DNA of 48,378 nucleotides from an uncultured Bacillota bacterium (GCA_948465545.1 CAOJXO010000008.1:1-48378), one strand, 5' to 3'; positions 1 to 7,782 are shown, counted from the stretch's first letter. The notes: generated by a model from the sequence alone, not told the origin. A program made the numbers and translations.

Positions 1-204
1 TCTACATATTGTCAAGGAATAGTGAAGGGTGCAAATCTTAAAACAATGTATGGAGATAGCAGTGCATGGGGAAATTGGAGTTACAGTCCATTGCTAAATG
101 GAGGGTATCCAGTACAAAAAACACTCTTTGCCATTGGTGGGCTAACAGGATCACAGAATGTATACAATTATTTGACTGACACATTAAAGTTTAGTGTTGC
201 TTAA
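1..204 (+). CDS. C-terminal end of a secreted/surface protein (partial, 5' end outside window)
   Basis: The frame is open from base 1 and ends at TAA 202-204, so only the last 67 residues are visible. They closely match the C-terminus of the complete surface protein at 36023-38202: the motif GDSSAWGNWSYSP, then LNGGYP, KTLFAIGG, NVYNYLT and LKFSVA, in the same order and spacing. That makes it the 3' end of a third member of the family whose other members start at 36023 and 46762. The shared end is probably a conserved C-terminal domain following a GLUG-type beta-helix region. A rho-independent terminator follows directly. Function is unknown; extracellular location is inferred from the paralogues. 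Whether this copy has a poly-G tract cannot be seen. Confidence 0.8.
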   Translation, partial: STYCQGIVKGANLKTMYGDSSAWGNWSYSPLLNGGYPVQKTLFAIGGLTGSQNVYNYLTDTLKFSVA

Positions 205-211
205 ATGGAAA

Positions 212-252
212 GCGGATAATCCGCATAAAAAAGGGCGGATAATCCGCCTTTT
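212..252 (+). terminator. Terminator after the partial surface gene
   Basis: Two copies of the near-palindrome GCGGATAATCCGC lie at 212-224 and about 234-248; the second is followed by TTTTTATTT. Either copy can fold alone or pair with the other. Confidence 0.8.
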
Positions 253-290
253 TATTTGCTTTTTTATTTTATTTGCTTTAATATATATCT

Positions 291-1409
291 ATGGAACATT
301 TAGCACTTTATAGAAAATACAGACCAAAAACCTTTGGTGAGGTTATCGGACAAGAGCATATTACCAAGGCACTTGAAAATCAAATTGCAAGTGGCAAACT
401 TGGTCATGCCTATCTTTTTACTGGCTCTCGTGGTATTGGTAAAACCAGTATCGCCAGAATTTTTGCCCGTGCTGTGAATTGTGAGAACAATCAGCATGGT
501 TCGCCTTGTGGGGAGTGTGCTACCTGCAAGAGGCTTGAAGGCGAAAACGATATAAACGTTATTGAAATTGACGCTGCTTCTAACAACAGGGTAGATGATA
601 TTCGTGAGATTAGGGAAAAGGTTAAATTCCTTCCTGTAGGGGCAAAATATAAAGTATATATTATCGATGAAGTCCATATGCTTACTGACAGTGCTTTTAA
701 TGCACTTCTTAAAACTTTGGAAGAGCCTCCTGCACATGTAATCTTCATTCTGGCAACAACTGAGGTTCATAAACTTCCAGCAACCATTCTTTCAAGATGT
801 GTAAGATTTGATTTTAGGCTTGTAAGTGTGGAGAACCTTACAAAACTTCTTCGTGATATATTAGATAAAGAGGGAATCTCTTACGATGATGAGGCGTTAA
901 AACTTATTGCTTCAAGCGGAGAGGGAAGTGTGCGTGATACACTTTCGATTGCGGATAGCATTTGTGCTTATAGCGAAGGTAAAATCACAAAAGAGAATGT
1001 GCTTCGTGTGCTTGGCACAACCGATTATGACAATCTTATAAAGTTCTACGACCTTATGATTAACAAAAATATTGGTGACCTTCTTGCCTTTATTGATGAA
1101 CTTGATAGGTCTGGCAAGAATATGGCGGTGTTTGTTAAGGAATTATCGAGGCATGCAAGAAATCTTCTTGTATGTGCCACCTGCAAAGAACCAAACGCAA
1201 TCTTAAATCTTCCAGATGAGGCGTTTGAGAAATATATGGCTCAAACAAGCGGTGTGGAAGAAAAAAAGTTAATTTCGTTCATGCAAATCTTTGGTGGTGC
1301 GGAAAACGAACTTCGTTACACACTTTCGCCTAGACTTTTACTTGAAACGCTTTCTCTTTCTGCAATGATGGGGCTTAGCGGTGATGACGTAAAAAAAAAC
1401 TTAAATTAA
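291..1409 (+). CDS. dnaX: DNA polymerase III subunit gamma (DnaX, zero-frame product)
   Basis: Clamp-loader ATPase of the replisome, 372 residues as read. It shows the family N-terminal block LYRKYRP, Walker A GSRGIGKT (about 45-52), a zinc site with Cys64, Cys73, Cys76 and Cys79, the Walker B-like IDEVHML, the LKTLEEPP segment and the SRC sensor motif, then the lid and collar domains. The frame stops at TAA 1407-1409, just after a run of nine A (1391-1399). The missing C-terminal tau domain continues at once in the -1 frame (1409-1735). A product of this length would correspond to gamma. No Shine-Dalgarno sequence is seen; a TTTAAT at 277-282 sits close to the ATG, so the mRNA may be nearly leaderless. 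It heads the common dnaX-ybaB-recR cluster. Confidence 0.95.
   Translation: MEHLALYRKYRPKTFGEVIGQEHITKALENQIASGKLGHAYLFTGSRGIGKTSIARIFARAVNCENNQHGSPCGECATCKRLEGENDINVIEIDAASNNRVDDIREIREKVKFLPVGAKYKVYIIDEVHMLTDSAFNALLKTLEEPPAHVIFILATTEVHKLPATILSRCVRFDFRLVSVENLTKLLRDILDKEGISYDDEALKLIASSGEGSVRDTLSIADSICAYSEGKITKENVLRVLGTTDYDNLIKFYDLMINKNIGDLLAFIDELDRSGKNMAVFVKELSRHARNLLVCATCKEPNAILNLPDEAFEKYMAQTSGVEEKKLISFMQIFGGAENELRYTLSPRLLLETLSLSAMMGLSGDDVKKNLN
1391..1399 (+). repeat. A9 slippery tract in dnaX
   Basis: Nine consecutive A between GACGT and CTTAAATTAA. The -1 frame is closed by TGA at 1385-1387 and the zero frame by TAA at 1407-1409, so any shift must occur in the roughly 20 bases between. A GGTGA at 1380-1384 could act as a weak upstream Shine-Dalgarno-like stimulator. 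Thermus thermophilus dnaX also uses an A9 run, by transcriptional slippage, and E. coli dnaX uses A AAA AAG. Confidence 0.8.
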
Positions 1410-1735
1410 TGGCAACTGCTGGCAATCTTAGTGCTAAAACTATATGGGGTAAGGTGGTCTTATTCTTGAAAGAGCACAGGCAGGTTGCGTTACATGTCGC
1501 ATGTGGCGACATTACAGATGTGTCGGTAAACGAACATTATCTTGTGGTAAATGTGAAGGACACAATGCTTCAAAATCTTCTTACTGATGGGAGAAGGGAG
1601 ATTGACAATGCACTTCGCTGGCAGGGGCTTGACCTTGAATTTAAGGTTGTTTACACACCTATTGAAAAAAGCGAACAGGAAAAAGATATTGAGAAATTGT
1701 TAGGCGTGCTTGGCGATTATCTCATAATTAAGTAA
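1409..1735 (+). CDS. dnaX: DnaX C-terminal (tau) domain in the -1 frame
   Basis: A 108-residue frame counted from an ATG that overlaps the dnaX stop codon by one base. It is more likely the tau extension reached by a -1 shift on the A9 run, giving ...GDDV-KKK-LKLMATAGNL... and a protein of about 480 residues, which is normal for DnaX. The content (TIWGKVVLFLKE, then beta-rich sequence with LVVNVKDTMLQNLL) resembles the C-terminal domain of gram-positive DnaX proteins that contacts the polymerase. Independent initiation at ATG 1409 by coupling is possible but no ribosome binding site is visible. A miscounted homopolymer in the assembly (A10 would give one continuous frame) is the main alternative. 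Confidence 0.75.
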   Translation: MATAGNLSAKTIWGKVVLFLKEHRQVALHVACGDITDVSVNEHYLVVNVKDTMLQNLLTDGRREIDNALRWQGLDLEFKVVYTPIEKSEQEKDIEKLLGVLGDYLIIK

Positions 1736-1765
1736 TATATAAAGATAATAGGGAGGAATTTAATT

Positions 1766-2086
1766 ATGGCTTATGGTGGATTTGGCGGTTTTGGCGGAGG
1801 CAATATGCAAGCCCTTATGCGTCAGGCACAAAAGATGCAAGAGGATATGCAAAGGGCAAGGGCTGAACTTGACGAAACTGAGTTTACTGCACGTAGTGGT
1901 GGCGGAATGGTTGAGGTTGTTATGCTTGGCAATAAAACATTAAAAAAGGTTTCAATCAAGCAAGAGGTTGTTGACCCTGACGATGTTGAAATGCTTGAAG
2001 ACCTTATTATTTCTGCATTTAACGATGCACTTTCACAGATAAACAAGGCAGAAAAGGAAAAATTGCCTAACTTGCCAGGAATGTAA
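1766..2086 (+). CDS. YbaB/EbfC family nucleoid-associated protein
   Basis: 106 residues beginning with a Gly/Phe-rich leader ([10 protein letters not shown]), then the YbaB core: [15 protein letters not shown], the [19 protein letters not shown] strand region and [13 protein letters not shown]. The family forms small dimers that bind DNA and is nearly always encoded between dnaX and recR, as here. The start is supported by GGGAGGA at 1751-1757. Only four bases separate its stop from recR, so the two are probably co-transcribed and translationally coupled. Confidence 0.93.
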   Translation: MAYGGFGGFGGGNMQALMRQAQKMQEDMQRARAELDETEFTARSGGGMVEVVMLGNKTLKKVSIKQEVVDPDDVEMLEDLIISAFNDALSQINKAEKEKLPNLPGM

Positions 2087-2090
2087 TAAT

Positions 2091-2681
2091 ATGCAAAATG
2101 AAACTATTGAAAAACTTATAGAGCAGTTTAGAACCTTGCCAGGTGTGGGATACAAGTCGGCACAGCGTTACGCTTATTCAATTATTGAAGGCAACAAAAC
2201 CCGTGCTGAGAACTTTGCAAAAGCAATCATGGAAGCAAAAAACAAGATTGGCTTTTGCAAGGTATGTGGAAACTTTACTGACAGGGAAATTTGCACTATT
2301 TGTGAAAAGCGTAACAGAAAGATTATATGTGTGGTAAAAGAGCCTAAAGATGTTGTTTCAATGGAAAAAGTGAAAGACTATAATGGGGTTTATCATGTGC
2401 TTTTTGGTACAATAAGTCCGCTTGAAAATAAAGGTCCAGACGATATTCGTATCCGTGAACTTTTAGAGCGTATTAAAGAAGATAGTGTTGAAGAGGTTAT
2501 TATGGCAACCAATCCTGACGTGGAGGGTGATGCCACCGCAATGTATATTGCAAGGTTACTTAAACCGCTTGACATAAAGGTGACAAGGCTGGCACAAGGT
2601 GTTGCTATGGGAAGTGACCTTGAATATGCTGATGAGGTTACACTTTCAAGAGCACTTGAAGAAAGGCGACTTATGAAATAG
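2091..2681 (+). CDS. recR: Recombination protein RecR
   Basis: 196 residues, full length. An N-terminal helix-hairpin-helix ([13 protein letters not shown]), the four-cysteine zinc finger [16 protein letters not shown] (about 56-71), a Toprim domain ([14 protein letters not shown]) and the C-terminal segment [19 protein letters not shown] are all present. RecR works with RecO/RecF to load RecA at gaps and stalled forks. It follows ybaB by four bases and precedes argS by eight. Confidence 0.97.
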   Translation: MQNETIEKLIEQFRTLPGVGYKSAQRYAYSIIEGNKTRAENFAKAIMEAKNKIGFCKVCGNFTDREICTICEKRNRKIICVVKEPKDVVSMEKVKDYNGVYHVLFGTISPLENKGPDDIRIRELLERIKEDSVEEVIMATNPDVEGDATAMYIARLLKPLDIKVTRLAQGVAMGSDLEYADEVTLSRALEERRLMK

Positions 2682-2689
2682 AGGATAAA

Positions 2690-4441
2690 ATGATAAAAAA
2701 AGAAATAGAAAACTTACTTAATAAAGCAGCGTTTAAGGCTGGGTATGGAGAGGTTGATTTAACCATCTCCTTTTCTTCATTACCGGAGGTATGTGATTTT
2801 CAATGCAATGGTTGTTTTGCTCTTGCTAAGAAATTAGGTGTAAATCCAGTTGAAATGGCAGAAAATATCGTAAAAAACATTGAAAACACCCAAGATTATG
2901 ACTTTTTTGTTGTAAAAGCGTTTATTAATGTAAAATTAACTGATGAGAAATTTAGCAAGATTGGACAGGTTTATGCTACAGATGAAAGAGGTGGACTTGC
3001 AAAACATAAAACATCGCAATTCGTTATTTTAGACTACGGCGGAGCAAATGTTGCAAAGGCACTTCATGTAGGGCATTTACGTCCAGCAATCATCGGAGAG
3101 AGTTTAAAACGACTTTATAAACTTATGGGAGATAGGGTTATCTCTGACGTTCACCTCGGTGACTGGGGGCTTCAAATGGGGCTTACCGAACTTCAACTTT
3201 TTGAAGATGGTAAACTTGACGGATACTTTGGTAAAGGCAAAAATAAAAGCCTTACCATAGATGACCTTAATGAGGCGTATCCAAAAGCAAGTGCAAGAAA
3301 GGATAAAGAGGAAGGCTTTAAAGAAAAAGCGGAAGAGTGGACTTTAAAGATTCAACATAAAGAAAGCCCTTACTATGAGGTGTATCAAACCATACGTGAA
3401 CTTTCTGTTAAAGAGATTGAAGCAAATTATTCTAAACTTGGCGCTAAATTTGACCTTTGGTATGGCGAAAGCACAGCAGATGAATATTGCCCAGAGGCGA
3501 TTAAGCAGATTAAGGCCAAGGGACTTTTAAAAGAAAGTGAAGGGGCACTTGTTGTTGAGGTTGCCAAAGAAGGGGAGAATGTTCCTACCACCGATAAGAA
3601 CGGGCAGGTTAAGTACTTGAATCCTATGCCACCATGTTTGATTCAAAAATCAAATGGTGCTGCACTTTATGCAACAACAGATATTGCAACAATCCTTATG
3701 AGGAACAAACTTTATAAGAATGTTGATCGAATTGAATATGTTACTGATGCACGTCAGAAACTTCATTTCAATCAGGTGTTTAGAGTTTGCAAGATGAGTG
3801 GGATTTCTCCTGAAAATCAACAACTTATCCATATTGTAAATGGCACAATGAATGGTCGTGATGGAAAGCCTTTCAAAACACGTAGTGGTGACACAATCAA
3901 ACTTGAAGATATTATTGCTATGCTTGCAACTAAGGCGGAAGAAAAACTTAAAGCAAACGGGGTTGACGGCGAAGAAGATATGGCACTTAAAATCGGTGTT
4001 GGTGCAATGAAGTTTGGTGATCTTATTAACAATGTTTCAAAGGATTATGTTTTTGATATTGACAAGTTTATGGCTTTTGAGGGTAAGACTGGCCCATATA
4101 TTCAATACACAGTAGTGCGTATCAATTCTATATTAAATAAGGTGAATATGCCTGCTGGAAAGATTAATGTTGCCACCGAAGAAGAACGTGGGATTATCCG
4201 TGCGATTTTAAAACTTAACTCTTCATACGAAATTTGTTATGATGAAAAATCTTTAAATGGATTATGCTCAGCAACCTATGACCTTGCCAGTGCTTTTTCA
4301 ACATTCTACAATAACTTTAATGTTTTAAATGAAAAGAATCAAGAAAGGAAAGCGGGATACATAGCACTTCTTAGTTTGGTTAAGAAAAAACTTCTTCAAG
4401 CACTAGATGTTCTTGCGATTGAAGTTCCAGATAAAATGTAA
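2690..4441 (+). CDS. argS: Arginyl-tRNA synthetase
   Basis: 583 residues, a normal length. The N-terminal Add-1-like domain is followed by DYGGANVAKALHVGHLRPAIIG, which contains the HIGH-type motif HVGH. The second signature is degenerate (GKPFKTRSGDTIKL), as in many ArgRS that lack a canonical KMSK. The C-terminal alpha-helical anticodon-binding domain ends in LLQALDVLAIEVPDKM. It attaches arginine to tRNA-Arg. It is eight bases downstream of recR and closed by a terminator, so it is probably the last gene of the dnaX-ybaB-recR-argS unit. Confidence 0.97.
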   Translation: MIKKEIENLLNKAAFKAGYGEVDLTISFSSLPEVCDFQCNGCFALAKKLGVNPVEMAENIVKNIENTQDYDFFVVKAFINVKLTDEKFSKIGQVYATDERGGLAKHKTSQFVILDYGGANVAKALHVGHLRPAIIGESLKRLYKLMGDRVISDVHLGDWGLQMGLTELQLFEDGKLDGYFGKGKNKSLTIDDLNEAYPKASARKDKEEGFKEKAEEWTLKIQHKESPYYEVYQTIRELSVKEIEANYSKLGAKFDLWYGESTADEYCPEAIKQIKAKGLLKESEGALVVEVAKEGENVPTTDKNGQVKYLNPMPPCLIQKSNGAALYATTDIATILMRNKLYKNVDRIEYVTDARQKLHFNQVFRVCKMSGISPENQQLIHIVNGTMNGRDGKPFKTRSGDTIKLEDIIAMLATKAEEKLKANGVDGEEDMALKIGVGAMKFGDLINNVSKDYVFDIDKFMAFEGKTGPYIQYTVVRINSILNKVNMPAGKINVATEEERGIIRAILKLNSSYEICYDEKSLNGLCSATYDLASAFSTFYNNFNVLNEKNQERKAGYIALLSLVKKKLLQALDVLAIEVPDKM

Positions 4442-4466
4442 AGCGACTAAGTCGCTTTATTTTTTG
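4441..4466 (+). terminator. Terminator after argS
   Basis: Hairpin GCGACTAAGTCGC at 4443-4455 followed by TTTATTTTTTG. Confidence 0.85.
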
Positions 4467-4503
4467 TTATCTAAAAATAATTAAAAAATTTTCAAAAAAG
4501 GTA

Positions 4504-4532
4504 TTTACATTCAGACGAATTTATGCTATTAT
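4504..4532 (+). promoter_or_regulatory. Sigma-A-type promoter, extended -10
   Basis: TTTACA (4504-4509), 17-base spacer, TATTAT (4527-4532), with TGC just before the -10 box. It drives the 44-aa ORF at 4558. Confidence 0.75.
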
Positions 4533-4557
4533 ATAGTCATCGAAAGGAGATACAACT

Positions 4558-4692
4558 ATGATACTTAAATCAAAATTTGATATGAAAGAATTTTGCGTAC
4601 TTGCAAATAAGAATGTTATTAGTGGACAATTACAATCAACAAATGTTGCTCTTGGTGAAAAAGATGCAGCAAAGGTTGCTGAAATGCAATAA
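4558..4692 (+). CDS. Small ORF, 44 aa, unknown
   Basis: Starts MILKSKFDMKEFC and ends AAKVAEMQ. It is supported as a gene by what surrounds it: a good promoter with extended -10 (4504-4532), a strong ribosome binding site AAAGGAGA about 9 bases upstream, and a terminator starting one base after the stop. The peptide is soluble, has one cysteine and no membrane segment or signal peptide. Such a single-gene transcript suggests an independently expressed small protein. No family was recognised. Confidence 0.65.
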   Translation: MILKSKFDMKEFCVLANKNVISGQLQSTNVALGEKDAAKVAEMQ

Positions 4693-4716
4693 AAATCCAT
4701 TGATATGGATTTTTTC
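4692..4716 (+). terminator. Terminator after the 44-aa ORF
   Basis: AAAATCCAT, loop TGAT, ATGGATTTT, then more T. Confidence 0.8.
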
Positions 4717-4807
4717 TTTACTAACCTTTAAAAAGTTATTTAAATTATTTTGAATTTCTTTTTTTTTATGATAGAATTTAGTTAATCATAGAAAAATAGG
4801 AGTGACA

Positions 4808-5080
4808 ATGCAACGTTTTGTTTATCCAGCAATATTTTATAAAGATGATGACCTTTACAGGGTGCTGTTTCCAGACCTTGAACTGACTGCTTATGGTAAA
4901 GTGATGGAAGAGGCATATATTTATGCGAAAGAGTTTTTGAGACAATACTTTATTAAAGTGCTTAAATATGATTTTGATTTCAACTATGCCACCGACTTTG
5001 AAGAGATTAAATCTAAATGTAAAAAAGATGATGTTGTTATGCTTATTGAGGCTGACATCACTGATAAAGATTTGAAATAG
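4808..5080 (+). CDS. HicB-like (RNase H-fold) protein, orphan
   Basis: 90 residues from ATG 4808; AGGAG at 4798-4802 fits this start better than GTG 4802. The pattern YPAIFYKDDDLYRVLFPDLELTAYG followed by MEEAYIYAKEFLRQYF is that of HicB-type antitoxin domains (strand, acidic turn, FPDL, then the amphipathic helix that often reads EEALENAKEAL). There is no HicA toxin gene beside it and no added helix-turn-helix or ribbon-helix-helix domain. It may therefore be a solitary HicB-fold protein rather than half of a toxin-antitoxin pair. Molecular function is unknown. Confidence 0.65.
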   Translation: MQRFVYPAIFYKDDDLYRVLFPDLELTAYGKVMEEAYIYAKEFLRQYFIKVLKYDFDFNYATDFEEIKSKCKKDDVVMLIEADITDKDLK

Positions 5081-5116
5081 TTTAGACAAATTTTGCAGGT
5101 AAATTTGTTAAAACTG

Positions 5117-5145
5117 TTGACAATAATTGATATATATGTTATTAT
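5117..5145 (+). promoter_or_regulatory. Promoter of the rpmG-secE-nusG operon
   Basis: TTGACA (5117-5122), 17 bases, TATTAT (5140-5145), preceded by TGT (extended -10). Confidence 0.85.
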
Positions 5146-5148
5146 ATA

Positions 5149-5181
5149 CTAACACTTCGCGAAGCCTAGTGTTAGTTTTTT
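5149..5181 (+). promoter_or_regulatory. Attenuator-like hairpin in the rpmG leader
   Basis: CTAACACT (5149-5156) pairs with AGTGTTAG (5168-5175) around TCGCGAAGCCT and is followed by six T. It has the shape of an intrinsic terminator and begins almost at the predicted transcription start (about 5152), upstream of rpmG. Confidence 0.6.
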
Positions 5182-5197
5182 GTTAGGAGAAAGAATT

Positions 5198-5359
5198 ATG
5201 GCAGCACCAAAACGTAAATATGTAACTCTTGCTTGTACTGAATGTCAAGAAAGAAACTATTCATCATCAAAAAATTCTGCATCAAATCCAGAGCGTATTG
5301 AAATTAAAAAATTCTGCTCTCGTTGTGGAAAGAGAACTGTTCACAAAGAAACTAAATAA
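5198..5359 (+). CDS. rpmG: 50S ribosomal protein L33
   Basis: 53 residues, normal length: [21 protein letters not shown], then [16 protein letters not shown]. The two CxxC pairs (CTEC and CSRC) make it the zinc-binding (C+) form. Ribosome binding site TTAGGAGA lies about 8 bases upstream. rpmG-secE-nusG-rplK-rplA is the common gram-positive order. Transcription from the strong promoter at 5117 must pass the hairpin in the leader. Confidence 0.95.
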   Translation: MAAPKRKYVTLACTECQERNYSSSKNSASNPERIEIKKFCSRCGKRTVHKETK

Positions 5360-5371
5360 AAGAGGGTAATT

Positions 5372-5746
5372 ATGTCTAAAAAGTCAAAAGCGATTACAGA
5401 AGAAGTTGAAATTGCAACCGCTAATACTACGCCTGATGCCACCGAGCAAGTAAAGTCTGAGCCTATTAAGAATAATAAAAAGGTAAAAGATGACAAGAAA
5501 GCAGGTAAAGACAACAAGAAGGATAAAAAGAAAAAAGAAAAAAGCCACAAGATTTCCAAGAAAACTAAGGAAACTGTATCAGAACTTAAAAAAGTTACAT
5601 GGCCAACATTTCCTGATGTTGTTAAAAGAACAGGCGTTGTTCTTGCAGTGGTAATTATTTTTGCAGTCGTTCTTTTTGGAATTGACGTTCTGTTAAGTTT
5701 TCTTTCTAGTTTGCTTATGGGGAAAGATTTTACTTTCTTTGGTTGA
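5372..5746 (+). CDS. secE: Preprotein translocase subunit SecE
   Basis: 124 residues. The C-terminal 60 are standard SecE: SELKKVTWPTFPDVVKRT, then one transmembrane helix (VVLAVVIIFAVVLFGIDVLL). The N-terminal 65 residues are an unusual low-complexity, Lys/Asp-rich extension (KNNKKVKDDKKAGKDNKKDKKK) absent from minimal SecE. SecE clamps SecY in the SecYEG channel. It lies between rpmG and nusG with short gaps. Confidence 0.95.
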   Translation: MSKKSKAITEEVEIATANTTPDATEQVKSEPIKNNKKVKDDKKAGKDNKKDKKKKEKSHKISKKTKETVSELKKVTWPTFPDVVKRTGVVLAVVIIFAVVLFGIDVLLSFLSSLLMGKDFTFFG

Positions 5747-5764
5747 TATTAAAAGGACGGGAAT

Positions 5765-6364
5765 ATGGAAGATAAAAACCTTAAAAATGAGAAAAATGAT
5801 GATGTACTCACTATGCCAAAAGAATCATCAAGCGAGCTTGCTAATAAATTAGAGGCTAAATGGTATGCTCTTCACACCTTCTCAGGATATGAGAATGTTG
5901 CAAAGGAAAATCTTGAAACTGTGATTGACAAGTTTAACTTACATGATAGAATTTTTGATATAATCATTCCTATGGAAGAGGTTGTTGAAGAAAAAAATGG
6001 CAAGAAAAAACTTGTATCACGCAAATCTATGCCTACTTACATTTTTGTGAAGATTAAGTATGCTGATGACCTTTGGCATAACATTACAAGAACTCGTGGT
6101 ATCACTGGATTTGTAGGCCCTAATGGTAGACCGCTTGCACTTCCTGATGAAGAGGTAATGAAACTTCGTTTAGAGAAGATTAAGGTAGAAGTTGATCTTA
6201 ATGTGGGTGATAAGGTTGAGATTTTTGATGGACCTCTTAATGGTATGATAGGTGAGATTACTGCAGTCAACCCAGAAATGAATGTTTTAACGGTGAATGT
6301 TGAAATGTTTGGAAGAGAAACTGCTGTAGATCTTGAATTTGCACAAGTGCACAAAATTAATTAG
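5765..6364 (+). CDS. nusG: Transcription termination/antitermination protein NusG
   Basis: 199 residues. After an acidic N-terminal stretch come the NGN domain (KWYALHTFSGYENVAKENLE, then PTYIFVKIKYADDLWHNITRTRGITGFVG) and a KOW domain (VGDKVEIFDGPLNGMIGEI). It binds RNA polymerase and modulates pausing and rho-dependent termination, and links to the ribosome. Part of the rpmG-secE-nusG-rplK-rplA unit. Confidence 0.96.
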   Translation: MEDKNLKNEKNDDVLTMPKESSSELANKLEAKWYALHTFSGYENVAKENLETVIDKFNLHDRIFDIIIPMEEVVEEKNGKKKLVSRKSMPTYIFVKIKYADDLWHNITRTRGITGFVGPNGRPLALPDEEVMKLRLEKIKVEVDLNVGDKVEIFDGPLNGMIGEITAVNPEMNVLTVNVEMFGRETAVDLEFAQVHKIN

Positions 6365-6492
6365 GTTATTAGCGAGATAGTCGCTTTTAATAAAGGTGCC
6401 TAAGGCACACACTGTCCGGCATGACAATAAACTACCAAAAATAGTGGGAGGACTTTTGCCAAAGTTCAATATAACCACATAAGGAGGAAAAA
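6365..6492 (+). promoter_or_regulatory. rplK leader with probable L1 feedback-binding site
   Basis: A 128-base non-coding leader. It holds a weak terminator-like hairpin AGCGA/TCGCT followed by TTT (6371-6388), a hairpin GTGCC-TAA-GGCAC (6396-6408), and GTGGGAGG at 6444-6451 with a matching CCAC at 6475-6478 just before the AAGGAGG ribosome binding site. The GTGGGAGG...CCAC arrangement next to the rplK start is what I recall from leaders where L1 represses its own L11-L1 mRNA. The assignment is from memory of the pattern, not from a search. Confidence 0.5.
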
Positions 6493-6921
6493 ATGGCAGC
6501 AAAGAAAGTGAAGGCAGTTGTTAAACTTCAATTGCCAGCTGGTAAAGCCACACCGGGACCACCAGTAGGTTCATCACTTGGACCTCACGGTATTAACCTT
6601 GCAGGATTTACCAAAGAATTTAATGACAAGACTGCAGCTCAAGCAGGGCTTATCATTCCAGTTGTGATTACTATCTATGAAGATAGAAGTTTCACATTCG
6701 TGCTTAAGACTCCACCAGCGGCCGTTCTTATTAAGAAGGCTATTGGTCTTGATAAAGGATCTGCAGCACCAAACAAAACAAAAGTCGGAAAAATTACAAA
6801 GGCACAGATTAAACAAATTGCAGAAACAAAAATGCCTGACCTTAACTGCACAAGTGTTGAATCTGCTATGTCAATGATTGAAGGCGCTGCTAGAAGCATG
6901 GGCGTTACAGTTGTAGACTAA
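6493..6921 (+). CDS. rplK: 50S ribosomal protein L11
   Basis: 142 residues, exactly the family length. Starts [36 protein letters not shown], with the proline-rich linker ([12 protein letters not shown]) and C-terminal RNA-binding domain ending [12 protein letters not shown]. It binds the GTPase-associated centre of 23S rRNA. A strong AAGGAGG precedes it. rplA follows after 11 bases. Confidence 0.97.
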   Translation: MAAKKVKAVVKLQLPAGKATPGPPVGSSLGPHGINLAGFTKEFNDKTAAQAGLIIPVVITIYEDRSFTFVLKTPPAAVLIKKAIGLDKGSAAPNKTKVGKITKAQIKQIAETKMPDLNCTSVESAMSMIEGAARSMGVTVVD

Positions 6922-6932
6922 GGAGGCGACAC

Positions 6933-7613
6933 ATGAAATTAGGTAAAAGATATAAGGCAGCAGTAGAAACCATTAAACAAGGTTCTTATGATGTTAGCAC
7001 TGGATTCGATACTCTTCTTGCTCTTCCAAAGGCAAAGTTTGACGAAACAGTAGAACTTCATATTAGACTTGGTGTTGATGGACGTAACGCAGATCAACAG
7101 GTTCGTGGCGTGTGCGTACTTCCAAATGGTACTGGTAAATCTGTAAAAATATTAGTTATCGCAAAAGGCGATAAGGCTGACGATGCTATCAAAGCAGGTG
7201 CTGACTATGTTGGTGCTGAAGATATAGTTGCTAAAATCCAAGGCGGATGGCTTGACTTTGACGTTTGTATCACTACACCTGACATGATGGGTGTTGTAGG
7301 ACGTGTGGCAAGAGTACTTGGACCTAAGGGACTTATGCCAAACCCTAAGAGTGGTACAGTAACTATGGACGTTGCAAAAGCAATCAACGACGCTAAAGCT
7401 GGTAAGGTTGAATATAGACTTGACAAGAACAACATTGTTCACGTCGTTATTGGAAAGGTAAGTTTCGGTAAAGAAAAACTTATTGAAAACTATAACACAG
7501 TGCTTGAAGCTATTGTTAAAGCAAAACCTGCAGCAGCAAAGGGACAATATTTAAAGAGCATTACAGTTGCTTCAACTATGGGGCCTGGAATTAAACTTAC
7601 AGCAAATATGTAA
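6933..7613 (+). CDS. rplA: 50S ribosomal protein L1
   Basis: 226 residues. Recognisable blocks are [13 protein letters not shown], the [22 protein letters not shown] strand-loop region, [16 protein letters not shown] and [14 protein letters not shown]1 forms the mobile stalk of the 50S subunit and in bacteria represses its own L11-L1 mRNA. A strong terminator follows, so rplJ-rplL-rpoBC, which often come next, are not here. Confidence 0.97.
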   Translation: MKLGKRYKAAVETIKQGSYDVSTGFDTLLALPKAKFDETVELHIRLGVDGRNADQQVRGVCVLPNGTGKSVKILVIAKGDKADDAIKAGADYVGAEDIVAKIQGGWLDFDVCITTPDMMGVVGRVARVLGPKGLMPNPKSGTVTMDVAKAINDAKAGKVEYRLDKNNIVHVVIGKVSFGKEKLIENYNTVLEAIVKAKPAAAKGQYLKSITVASTMGPGIKLTANM

Positions 7614-7616
7614 CAA

Positions 7617-7652
7617 AAAAAGAACTCTATTATTTAGAGTTCTTTTTTTTTG
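7617..7652 (+). terminator. Terminator after rplA
   Basis: AGAACTCTA (7621-7629), loop TTATT, TAGAGTTCT (7635-7643), then a long T run. Confidence 0.9.
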
Positions 7653-7732
7653 TTAACCTTATAAATTCTAGGAACTTTATTAGAAATATTTAATATTCAA
7701 GTGTTTTAATGAAATATTGCAATATTAAGATG

Positions 7733-7778
7733 AATAAATAAAATTCACGGCTGAAACCGTGAATTTTATTTATTTTTA
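7733..7778 (-). terminator. Terminator of the giant surface gene (bidirectional)
   Basis: AATAAAATTCACGG, loop CTGAAA, CCGTGAATTTTATT, flanked by T-rich sequence on either side. It lies between the convergent rplA and the minus-strand gene ending at 7783. Confidence 0.8.
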
Positions 7779-7782
7779 ACAA

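Noticed and set aside
300..770. Minus-strand ORF of 156 codons within dnaX
   Set aside because: A shadow frame of a strongly conserved gene, with no start signals or recognisable protein.
6575..7547. Minus-strand ORFs opposite rplK and rplA
   Set aside because: Shadow frames of ribosomal protein genes with no supporting signals.
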